From assembly GCF_030717955.1 (NCBI RefSeq), contig NZ_JAUZVY010000001.1:920647-984646 (forward strand): DNA of 64,000 bases, in the 5' to 3' direction. This document shows positions 35,878 through 42,455 of the stretch, one piece after another (the stretch's first letter is position 1; the number at the start of each line of letters is the position of its first letter). The notes under the pieces were generated by a model that was given only the letters and a program-made list of their open reading frames with translations, was not told where the DNA came from and did not search any database. The DNA comes from Alkalimonas delamerensis. GTDB lineage: Bacteria > Pseudomonadota > Gammaproteobacteria > Enterobacterales > Alteromonadaceae. The translations under genes were made by a program, and so were the position numbers.

Positions 35878-36630
35878 TTGAAGACAAAGTCATTGGCAAT
35901 GCGTTGCCTGCTGTTGTTGAGCCTTAGCGGGCTGCTGGCTGCCTGTGCCAGTGCGCCGGATGCGCCAGAGCCCGAGCGGGATCCCAGAGATAAACTGGAG
36001 CCTTTCAACCGGGCCATGTGGGAGCTCAATTATGAAATTCTGGATCCCAACATTCTCCGTCCGGCAACGGTCGGATACATGGCGGTGGTGCCAAGCCCGG
36101 CGCGGCGCGGTGTAGACAACTTTTTAAGCAACCTGCGTGAGCCGGATAGCTTTGTCAATGCTGGCTTGCAGGCAAAACCGGCCAGCATGGCGATCAGTGC
36201 CGGCCGTTTTCTGGTGAACTCGACGGTGGGGGTCTTGGGGCTGTTTGATGTGGCGACTAAAATTGGCTTGCATGAACGGCGGGAAGATTTTGGTCAGACC
36301 TTGGCGGTCTGGGGCGTCGGTGAGGGTTCATTTTTGATGGTGCCTGCCCGTGGTCCCTCGACAGTGCGTGACACCACTGGTGATCTGGTGGATGCGCTGT
36401 ATTCGCCGCTGGGTTTGTTCAATACTCCGTTGACCATCACCCGTTATGTACTAAGCGGCTTGACCCAGCGCGAAAAAGCCATGTCGATGGAGCATTTGCT
36501 GGAAGACTCTTTTGATCCTTACGCCTTTGTGCGTGAGGCCTATTTGCAAAACCGACTGTTTGAAATTCACGACGGCAATCCGCCGGAGCAGGACGATTAC
36601 GACGATTCCTATCTGGATGAGTTTTTCTAA
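35878..36630 (+). CDS. mlaA: Outer-membrane lipid asymmetry lipoprotein MlaA (VacJ)
   Basis: MlaA extracts misplaced phospholipids from the outer leaflet of the outer membrane. The 250-residue product has a lipoprotein signal with lipobox LLAAC (Cys at about residue 22) and family blocks DKLEPFNRAMWELNYEILD, PSPARRGVDNFLSNLREP, and RREDFGQTLAVWGVGEGSFLMVPARGPSTVRD. The start appears to be TTG at 35878, preceded by AGAGG; an ATG at 35896 would give a shorter signal peptide. Confidence 0.94.
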   Translation: MKTKSLAMRCLLLLSLSGLLAACASAPDAPEPERDPRDKLEPFNRAMWELNYEILDPNILRPATVGYMAVVPSPARRGVDNFLSNLREPDSFVNAGLQAKPASMAISAGRFLVNSTVGVLGLFDVATKIGLHERREDFGQTLAVWGVGEGSFLMVPARGPSTVRDTTGDLVDALYSPLGLFNTPLTITRYVLSGLTQREKAMSMEHLLEDSFDPYAFVREAYLQNRLFEIHDGNPPEQDDYDDSYLDEFF

Positions 36631-36655
36631 TCTGGCACTAGGACGTGTTGACCTT

Positions 36656-36681
36656 AAAAAGCGAGCTTCGGCTCGCTTTTT
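36656..36681. terminator. Bidirectional intrinsic terminator between mlaA and ldhA
   Basis: GCGAGC (36661-36666), loop TTCG, GCTCGC (36671-36676) flanked by five A and five T residues. It works in both directions between two convergent genes. The same stem-loop recurs at 61165-61190. Confidence 0.9.
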
Positions 36682-36693
36682 AGTGGCCGGTGT

Positions 36694-37680
36694 TTAGCAA
36701 AGCTCGTTGCCACTGGCTGTGCCCTTGTCGAAGGCAACCAGATTGTCGCTGGTGATTTGACTGATTTGCTGCATCGCCTCTTCGGTAAAAAAGGCTTGAT
36801 GGCCGGTGATCAGCACATTGGGGAAAGTGAGTAAGCGTTTAAAGACGTCGTCGTCGATCACCATTTCCGACAGGTTTTCAAAAAATAAATCGGCTTCCTG
36901 TTCGTACACATCCAAACCCAGATAACCAATTTTCCGGCTTTTAAGAGCGTTAATCACTGCTTTGGTATCAATCAGGCCGCCGCGGCTGGTGTTGATCAAC
37001 ATCACATTCTCTTTCATCTGCGCCAGACTATCGACGTTGATCAGATAACGGGTTTCCGGAGTGAGCGGACAGTGCAGGCTGATGATATGGCTTTGCTGGT
37101 ACAGCTCTGGCAAGGGCACGTAGCGGGCGCCCAGCTGTTTCAGCTCGGCATCTTCGTACAAGTCGTGGCACAGTAAGGTGCAGCCAAAGCCCAGTAAGAT
37201 CCGGGCAGTGGCCTTGCCAATGCGACCGGTGCCAATCAGGCCAACGGTTTTGCCGTGCATGTTAAACCCCAGCAGGCCATCGAGCGCAAAGTTATCGTCC
37301 CGTACCCGGTTGTAGGCTTTGTGCAGCTTACGGTTCAGCGCCAGCATCATGCCGACGGTGTGCTCAGCCACGGCTTCGGGCGAGTAGGCGGGTACCCTGG
37401 CCACCTGAATGCCCAGCGCTTTGGCAGCATCCAGGTCGACATTGTTAAAGCCCGCGCAGCGCAGTGCAATCATCCGTACACCCTGTGCCTGCAAGGCGGT
37501 CAGTACCGGGGCAGATAAGTCGTCATTGACAAAAGCACAGATCGCGGCACTGTCAGCGGCCAGGCTGACGGTTTCTTCGCTGAGCTTAAGCTCCAGATAA
37601 TGAAAATCCAGTTTTGGATCTGCCCAACGGCTGAATGCCTGTTGGTCGTATTTTTTTGCGCTGTACACCGTGACTTTCAT
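36694..37680 (-). CDS. ldhA: D-lactate dehydrogenase (fermentative, LdhA type)
   Basis: Reduces pyruvate to D-lactate with NADH. The 328-residue protein belongs to the D-isomer-specific 2-hydroxyacid dehydrogenases: MKVTVYSAKKYDQQAF, CAFVNDDLSAPVL, ALRCAGFNNVDLDAAK, VPAYSPEAVAEHTVGMMLALNR, the NAD site GLIGTGRIGKA, and TGHQAFFTEEA with the catalytic His. Resemblance to E. coli LdhA is extensive. An in-frame ATG upstream at 37749 is ignored because AGGAA precedes the ATG at 37680. Confidence 0.92.
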   Translation of the reverse strand: MKVTVYSAKKYDQQAFSRWADPKLDFHYLELKLSEETVSLAADSAAICAFVNDDLSAPVLTALQAQGVRMIALRCAGFNNVDLDAAKALGIQVARVPAYSPEAVAEHTVGMMLALNRKLHKAYNRVRDDNFALDGLLGFNMHGKTVGLIGTGRIGKATARILLGFGCTLLCHDLYEDAELKQLGARYVPLPELYQQSHIISLHCPLTPETRYLINVDSLAQMKENVMLINTSRGGLIDTKAVINALKSRKIGYLGLDVYEQEADLFFENLSEMVIDDDVFKRLLTFPNVLITGHQAFFTEEAMQQISQITSDNLVAFDKGTASGNELC

Positions 37681-37745
37681 GCGTAGTTCCTTTGCTAAGT
37701 TTGTACACAGTGTAGCAAAAAATGGCACGGCTTTATTGCTAGGGA

Positions 37746-38240
37746 TCAAGGCTTTGGTGCTGCAAGCAACTCCTCAATGCTCTGGCGAATGGCCAGTGGC
37801 TTGGTGCGGGGGGCATAGCGTTTCACCACTTCGCCCTGGCTGTTGACCAGAAACTTGGTGAAATTCCATTTGATAGCGCGGGTTTTTAGCAGGCCACGGG
37901 CCTGATTCTTTAAAAACTCAAACACTGGCTCTGCGTCCGGGCCATTCACCTGAACTTTGGCCAGCACCGGAAAGCTCACCCCATAGTTGAGCTGGCAAAA
38001 CTGCTGAATGTCCTGATCCGTGCCGGGCTCCTGGCCGCCAAACTGGTTGCAGGGAAAAGCCAGGATCTCAAGTCCGCGATCCTGGTAGCTTTGATACAAG
38101 GTTTCCAGCTCCTGATACTGTGGGGTAAAGCCGCACTGACTGGCGGTATTGACCACCAGCAGAGTTTTGCCTTTGTACTGCGCCAGATCCAGTGGCTGGC
38201 CCTGAGCGTCTTTCACGGTAAAATGATGCAGATTATTCAT
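37746..38240 (-). CDS. Glutathione peroxidase (thioredoxin/glutathione-dependent)
   Basis: Reduces peroxides using a redox thiol. The 164-residue product shows the GPx blocks NTASQCGFTPQY (peroxidatic C36, cysteine rather than selenocysteine), ILAFPCNQFGGQEPG with the catalytic Gln, and KWNFTKFLV with the catalytic Trp and Asn. No signal peptide, so cytoplasmic. It lies 65 nt upstream of ldhA on the same strand. Confidence 0.92.
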   Translation of the reverse strand: MNNLHHFTVKDAQGQPLDLAQYKGKTLLVVNTASQCGFTPQYQELETLYQSYQDRGLEILAFPCNQFGGQEPGTDQDIQQFCQLNYGVSFPVLAKVQVNGPDAEPVFEFLKNQARGLLKTRAIKWNFTKFLVNSQGEVVKRYAPRTKPLAIRQSIEELLAAPKP

Positions 38241-38330
38241 TGGGACTCCCCGAAAGCTTTTTACTTTTTGCAGCCATCTTTGTACGCTTGGTGGTATCTC
38301 ATTAGTTTACGACAGAAGTAAGACACTGGT

Positions 38331-39221
38331 ATGACAAATTCTAAAACAATCAAGAATGTGGCCTTTATCGGCCTTGGCGTGATGGGGTTCCCGATGGCGG
38401 GCTACCTGCAGCAGCAGGGCTATGCCACCCGGGTTTACAACCGTACCACAGCTAAAGCGATGGATTGGGTTAATCGTTATGGTGGCGCGCATGGTGAAAC
38501 CCCGGCAGCGGCCGCCATGGGCGCCGAGCTGGTGTTCTTGTGTGTCGGTAATGACGACGATGTGCGCTCTGTGGTCTATGGCGAACATGGGGTGCTGGCC
38601 AGCATGCAGCCTGGTTCGGTGCTGATCGATCACACCACCGCTTCAGCTGAGCTGGCCCGTGAGCTGGCGGCAGCTTGTGCTGAGCAAGGCATTGGCTTTT
38701 TGGATGCACCGGTGTCTGGTGGCCAGGCCGGGGCTGAAAACGGTGTGCTGACCATTATGGTCGGCGGCGACAGCGAAGCCTACGCCAACGCCGAACCGGT
38801 GATGCAGGCCTATGCCCGCTGCTGCAAGCTGCTGGGCCCGACCGGCTCCGGGCAACTTGCCAAGATGGTCAATCAAATTTGCATCGCCGGTGTGGTACAA
38901 GGCCTGGCGGAAGGGCTGCATTTTGCCCAAAACGCCGGTTTGGATGCCGCTGCTGTGGTGGAGGTGATTTCACAAGGGGCTGCTCAGTCCTGGCAGATGC
39001 AAAACCGGTATCAAACTATGCTCAAAGGCGAATACGATTTTGGTTTTGCCGTCGACTGGATGCGCAAAGATCTCAGTATCGCACTGAGTGAGGCCCGGAA
39101 AAATGGCAGCCACCTGCCGCTGACTGCTCTGGTTGATCAGTTCTACAGCGAAGTCCAGCGCATGGGCGGCAACCGTTGGGATACGTCCAGTCTGCTGGCT
39201 CGTTTGCAGAAACCCGCATAA
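38331..39221 (+). CDS. NAD(P)-dependent beta-hydroxyacid dehydrogenase (3-hydroxyisobutyrate dehydrogenase family)
   Basis: The 296-residue oxidoreductase has the N-terminal dinucleotide motif GLGVMGFPMAGYL, the substrate motif DAPVSGGQAGAENG and the catalytic Lys in SGQLAKMVNQ. The true substrate (3-hydroxyisobutyrate, tartronate semialdehyde, succinic semialdehyde and others) cannot be told. A family member that is better placed as mmsB lies at 59511. It stands alone, divergent from the glutathione peroxidase gene. Confidence 0.88.
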   Translation: MTNSKTIKNVAFIGLGVMGFPMAGYLQQQGYATRVYNRTTAKAMDWVNRYGGAHGETPAAAAMGAELVFLCVGNDDDVRSVVYGEHGVLASMQPGSVLIDHTTASAELARELAAACAEQGIGFLDAPVSGGQAGAENGVLTIMVGGDSEAYANAEPVMQAYARCCKLLGPTGSGQLAKMVNQICIAGVVQGLAEGLHFAQNAGLDAAAVVEVISQGAAQSWQMQNRYQTMLKGEYDFGFAVDWMRKDLSIALSEARKNGSHLPLTALVDQFYSEVQRMGGNRWDTSSLLARLQKPA

Positions 39222-39239
39222 ATTGACCAATCAATCTCT

Positions 39240-39257
39240 GGGCGCATGATTGCGCCC
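39240..39257. terminator. Possible hairpin terminator after the dehydrogenase
   Basis: GGGCGC (39240-39245), six-base loop, GCGCCC (39252-39257), located 18 nt after the stop. No proper T tail follows, so termination is uncertain. Confidence 0.35.
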
Positions 39258-39390
39258 CTGCATCTGCCGATTTCTTCACACTTAAATGCCCATTTCTTTT
39301 TTGTGACAATACTCTGTTTATAGATTGTTGCAGTCCATCGCTTGTGTTAGCTTTTATTTTATTGAAAAAAAAGCACAACAAGGAAAATGT

Positions 39391-40341
39391 ATGCGCTGGT
39401 TATTGGGCTTGGCTTTGGTGGTGTCATCTGTACAAGCTGGATCTTTTAGTTCGCATGAGTCGATTCAGTCGACGGCGAATTGTTTTCGGGGGCCGTTCGA
39501 GAATTTTACCACCTTAACTCAAAGAATTGAGCAAATGCCTGCCGAGCAGCAAGAGCGGATGAGTCGTATATTTGCCCAACCGCAATTTGAACAGCGGGTG
39601 AATACGATTTACTGTCGTGACTTTATCTATCAGGTTGATGGCGTTGAAGTACGAGGTGTGGTTGTGGCTCCTAAGCACCCTGACAAAACTGAGCAACCCT
39701 TGCCAGTTTTGATCTACAACCGGGGTGGCAATGCCAATTTTGGCGCTTTACGATTTCCAGTTGTCTACCACCAATTAATCACCTGGGCAGAGCAGGGCTA
39801 TATTGTGATTGCCAGCAATTACCGTGAACAGGATGAGTTCGGTGGTGCCGATGTTGCCGATGTTGAAGCCTTATTGCCCATTATCCAGCAGATGCCAATA
39901 GCCGATCAAAGCAAGATTGCCATGTGGGGCGTCAGCCGCGGCGGCATGCAAAGCCTGATGGCGGTGCGGAATATGCCAGAGGTGAAAGCATTGGTATTTT
40001 CTGTTGGTGTGATTGATTTAGAGAAAGAGCTCGAGTTTCGCCCTGAAATGGAAAATGTGTATCAGGCCAGGATCCCAAATTATGCCGAGCGTAAGCAGGA
40101 GGCGTTGGCTGAGCGCTCCGTAGTAAACTGGTTGGATGAATTCCCTGCTGAGCTGCCGATCCTGATTTTGCATGGCGAGCAGGATGATCGGGTGCATGTC
40201 AGCAATGCCACGCGTTTTGCCAAGTTATTGGAGCAGCGGGAGCAGCCGCATCAGTTGCACATCTATCCGGATGTCGGCCACAATGTTTTCCGTGAGTCCT
40301 TTGATGATATGAAAAGCTGGCTGCAACAACAATTGCGATAA
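39391..40341 (+). CDS. Secreted alpha/beta hydrolase, prolyl oligopeptidase (S9)-like
   Basis: The 316-residue product has a signal peptide (MRWLLGLALVVSSVQAGS), then an alpha/beta-hydrolase fold with nucleophile motif GVSRGGM, the Asp in LHGEQDDRV and the His in DVGHNVFRE. The S9-like order fits an exopeptidase or esterase. The short N-terminal domain replaces the usual beta-propeller. The frame opens at 39325, but the ATG at 39391 follows AAGGAAAA and starts the signal peptide. Substrate unknown. Confidence 0.83.
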   Translation: MRWLLGLALVVSSVQAGSFSSHESIQSTANCFRGPFENFTTLTQRIEQMPAEQQERMSRIFAQPQFEQRVNTIYCRDFIYQVDGVEVRGVVVAPKHPDKTEQPLPVLIYNRGGNANFGALRFPVVYHQLITWAEQGYIVIASNYREQDEFGGADVADVEALLPIIQQMPIADQSKIAMWGVSRGGMQSLMAVRNMPEVKALVFSVGVIDLEKELEFRPEMENVYQARIPNYAERKQEALAERSVVNWLDEFPAELPILILHGEQDDRVHVSNATRFAKLLEQREQPHQLHIYPDVGHNVFRESFDDMKSWLQQQLR

Positions 40342-40366
40342 AGCTTTTATCGACATAGCGAACTGT

Positions 40367-40828
40367 TTAGGGCGTGAGCCGTGGATCCGGCATAAAATCC
40401 AGTTCTATCCGATTGTCAAGACAGGCCGAATAGTCGGGGTGGCTTGGGTTGAGCAGAATGTTGTGCTCACGCGGTGCCAACACACTGGGAACGGCTAAGG
40501 CCAGGCTGGCTTGTTCTTGCAGCCAGCTGTCACCAATGTTGGCGGTCCCAGCGCTGGCCGGTTGCATCTGCCAGTTGGCGGGCAGGTGCTGTGGGCTTAG
40601 GCTAAGTAAGGCATCGTCCGGCAGCTGCAACTGAAATAAGCGAAACTGCTTTAGTGCTACTCGGTTGTTCAAATGTACCAGCACTTCTAACATAGCCAGA
40701 GCTTCCGAACCTGCTGTGTAGATACAGGCTTTGCCTTTGCTGTTCCAGCGCCCGCCATAGAGCCTGGCACCTTCGCCATCAAACGCCTGAGCAGCCCATT
40801 TCTGATGCACCAGCCGGTACAGCAGCAT
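40367..40828 (-). CDS. RES-domain toxin
   Basis: RES toxins deplete NAD+ in the cell and are paired with Xre/MbcA antitoxins. The 153-residue product has the family pattern GARLYGGRWNSKG (Arg27), AMLEVLVHL (Glu48) and a Ser in VPSVLAPREHNILLNP, matching the R-E-S triad. It begins at an ATG that overlaps the antitoxin stop (TGATG), so the two are coupled. Confidence 0.92.
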   Translation of the reverse strand: MLLYRLVHQKWAAQAFDGEGARLYGGRWNSKGKACIYTAGSEALAMLEVLVHLNNRVALKQFRLFQLQLPDDALLSLSPQHLPANWQMQPASAGTANIGDSWLQEQASLALAVPSVLAPREHNILLNPSHPDYSACLDNRIELDFMPDPRLTP

Positions 40829-41286
40829 CAGCTGAAGACGCCATGCTCTAAACGGCCAATCAGATCCAGCACTGCCTGGCTTTCTGCCGAGGTGGCCAGC
40901 ATCTCAATAGGGGCCTGATCGCCAAGGCCATATACGGGCTGTGTCAGCCAGCCTTTGATGGCAGCATTATCGCCGTCAAACAAGCTGCTGGCAGCCGCAA
41001 AAACGGTGGCAAAGCGATACAGCCGATCGCTTTCATCCTGAGTAAAGCGGCCGCTTTTGGCACGCCGAGCCAGGGTAGCAGGGGCCAGCTGACAAACCGC
41101 TGCCAGTTGCTTTTTATCCAGGGTGGACAGTGCTGCCAGTTTATCAAACACCTGGTAGACAAAGCCTTGGTGCAGTGCCTGATACAGCTTAGAGCCACGC
41201 TCAGCAATGCCGATCTGCTGCCAAATATCAGGCTTGGTGGAGAGGCGGGGACTAAACTCACGGATCATGGCAGACATTGTTGTCAC
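40828..41286 (-). CDS. Xre/MbcA/ParS-type antitoxin of the RES pair
   Basis: The 152-residue partner binds and neutralises the RES toxin and represses the operon. An N-terminal helix-turn-helix-like region (about 50-85: LDKKQLAAVCQLAPATLARRAKSGRFTQDES) is followed by the DUF2384 C-terminal domain (AAIKGWLTQPVYGLGDQAPIEMLATSAESQAVLDLIGRLEHGVF). An inverted repeat overlaps its promoter, as expected for autoregulation. Confidence 0.92.
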   Translation of the reverse strand: MTTMSAMIREFSPRLSTKPDIWQQIGIAERGSKLYQALHQGFVYQVFDKLAALSTLDKKQLAAVCQLAPATLARRAKSGRFTQDESDRLYRFATVFAAASSLFDGDNAAIKGWLTQPVYGLGDQAPIEMLATSAESQAVLDLIGRLEHGVFS

Positions 41287-41288
41287 CT

Positions 41289-41334
41289 ATCATCTGATAT
41301 CTCAAAAGTATATCAGGTGATTGCTCCTGGTCAA
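41289..41334 (-). promoter_or_regulatory. Promoter and operator of the RES/Xre pair
   Basis: On the minus strand, -35 TTGACC (41329-41334), a 16-nt spacer and -10 TATACT (41307-41312). An inverted repeat with 12-nt arms at 41289-41300 and 41310-41321, 11 of 12 bases matching, and a 9-nt centre overlaps the -10 box, ideal for repression by the antitoxin. Confidence 0.75.
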
Positions 41335-41361
41335 TGCGACCCTAATTTTCGGTCATACCAA

Positions 41362-41397
41362 CCCCTCGCACCAAAATCCACTTACGTCTATTGACGT
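41362..41397. other. tRNA-Leu 3'-end-like sequence plus ACGTC/GACGT repeat, possible attachment scar
   Basis: CCCCTCGCACCA at 41362-41373 equals the 3' acceptor end of a bacterial tRNA-Leu, but no tRNA body precedes it. After 10 bases comes ACGTC-TATT-GACGT (41384-41397), an inverted repeat of the kind often seen beside tyrosine-integrase attachment sites. Function is inference. Confidence 0.4.
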
Positions 41398-41450
41398 TTA
41401 TTTTATTAGAGCTTCAATGCTCCCATAAACAACCAATAAGTTGACTTTTC

Positions 41451-41479
41451 TTGCGAGTGTGTATCGGTGTGTATATACT
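41451..41479 (+). promoter_or_regulatory. Candidate promoter of hicAB
   Basis: TTGCGA (41451-41456), 17-nt spacer, TATACT (41474-41479), 24 nt before the hicA start. The -10 box lies within the palindrome GTATATAC, which could be bound by HicB. Confidence 0.55.
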
Positions 41480-41503
41480 AATACGCAGGTTAGCGGAGTA
41501 CTT

Positions 41504-41686
41504 ATGAAATCATCTGACCTGATCCAAGAGCTAAAAGCAGCCGGTTGTTACATGAAACGGCAGGGTAAAGGGAGTCACCAAATATGGTACTCCCCGGTGA
41601 CAGGGAAAACCTTCCCGGTACCGCACCCAAAAGGGGCATTGCCAGTCGGAACTGTGAAGGCGATAAAAAAGTCAGCGGGCATCTAG
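41504..41686 (+). CDS. hicA: HicA mRNA-interferase toxin
   Basis: HicA is a small RNA-cleaving toxin with a dsRBD-like fold. The 60-residue product has LIQELKAAGCYMKRQGKGSHQIWYSP with catalytic His25 and VPHPKGALPVGTVKAIKKSAGI, all typical. The frame opens upstream at 41441, but the ATG at 41504 behind GCGGAG gives the family length. Confidence 0.94.
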   Translation: MKSSDLIQELKAAGCYMKRQGKGSHQIWYSPVTGKTFPVPHPKGALPVGTVKAIKKSAGI

Positions 41687-41711
41687 CCCGCTGCATTTAA
41701 CGAGGTGAGTT

Positions 41712-42152
41712 ATGTACTTTTCAGTTGGTATTGAAACGCCAAAATCAGAGGCAGAAGCCTACGGGCTTGTAGTGCCAGCATTGTGCAGTGAAAAGTTTAG
41801 CTGTTTCAGTGCTGCAGATACCGAAGATCAGATAGCACCGATGGCAACTGAGGCTATACAGCTTGTACTGGAAAGCATGCAGGAAGACGGCACCGCTACG
41901 GATGGTTTGCGTGACTTGGGCGCCCTGACCTACCAGAAGCAAGCTGATTATGCCTACTGCGATGCCTGGCTAATGCTCCACGTTGATATTACTGCATTTG
42001 AGGGTAAGCCTAAGCGCATTAATATCAGCATCCCTGATACATTGATCAGCCGTATCGACCATAAGGTCAAAGCAGCGCCAGATCGCTACCGCGACCGTAG
42101 CCACTTCCTGGCTACTGCGGCCCGGCACGAATTGGAAACGGCGGGCAAGTAG
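41712..42152 (+). CDS. hicB: HicB antitoxin
   Basis: HicB neutralises HicA and represses the operon. The 146-residue product has the N-terminal partially degraded RNase H-like domain (SVGIETPKSEAEAYGLVVPALCSEKFSCFSAADTEDQI) and a C-terminal ribbon-helix-helix DNA-binding segment (KRINISIPDTLISRIDHKVKAAPDRYRDRSHFLATAARHEL). It lies 25 nt after hicA; GAGGTGAG is its ribosome site. Confidence 0.93.
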   Translation: MYFSVGIETPKSEAEAYGLVVPALCSEKFSCFSAADTEDQIAPMATEAIQLVLESMQEDGTATDGLRDLGALTYQKQADYAYCDAWLMLHVDITAFEGKPKRINISIPDTLISRIDHKVKAAPDRYRDRSHFLATAARHELETAGK

Positions 42153-42455
42153 TACTTGCCAACCAGCCGCGCTAAGGCGCGGCCCACTTCCGGTGCAGCT
42201 TCACACAGGGCAGATGACGCATGCCGGATTTATTTTGTTACGACCCCGATTTTTAATTTTTTGTTACGACCCCGATTTTTAATTTACCACCACCATTACT
42301 GGTTGCTTAACATCAGTTGAATTTTCACCTAACCACCAGATTTAGTAATTATCCAATTTATTGATCGTCAGCTAAGAGCGAAAAGCAGAAGTTACACCTG
42401 ACATCAGCTACACAACTATGTGTTCACCAGCACCTTTAGCAACCTGACTTGTGCC
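42153..42455. other. Non-coding gap between hicB and the DUF2971 gene
   Basis: About 300 nt with no credible gene. It holds a GC-rich hairpin directly after hicB (GCCGCG at 42166-42171 and CGCGGC at 42178-42183, no T tail) and the 26-bp tandem duplication at 42234-42285. The rest is AT-rich and featureless to me. Confidence 0.6.
42234..42285. repeat. Perfect 2 x 26-bp tandem repeat
   Basis: Two contiguous identical copies (42234-42259, 42260-42285). Each unit contains GTTACGACCCCG followed by ATTTTTAATTT. Only two copies and no spacer, so not a CRISPR. Could be replication slippage or a remnant of a mobile element end. Confidence 0.85.

Noticed and set aside
40336..40352. CGATAAA-GCT-TTTATCG hairpin after the hydrolase gene
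   Set aside because: AT-rich weak stem with no T tail; not a convincing terminator.
42234..42285. Tandem repeat as a minimal CRISPR
   Set aside because: Two copies without spacers and no cas genes nearby.
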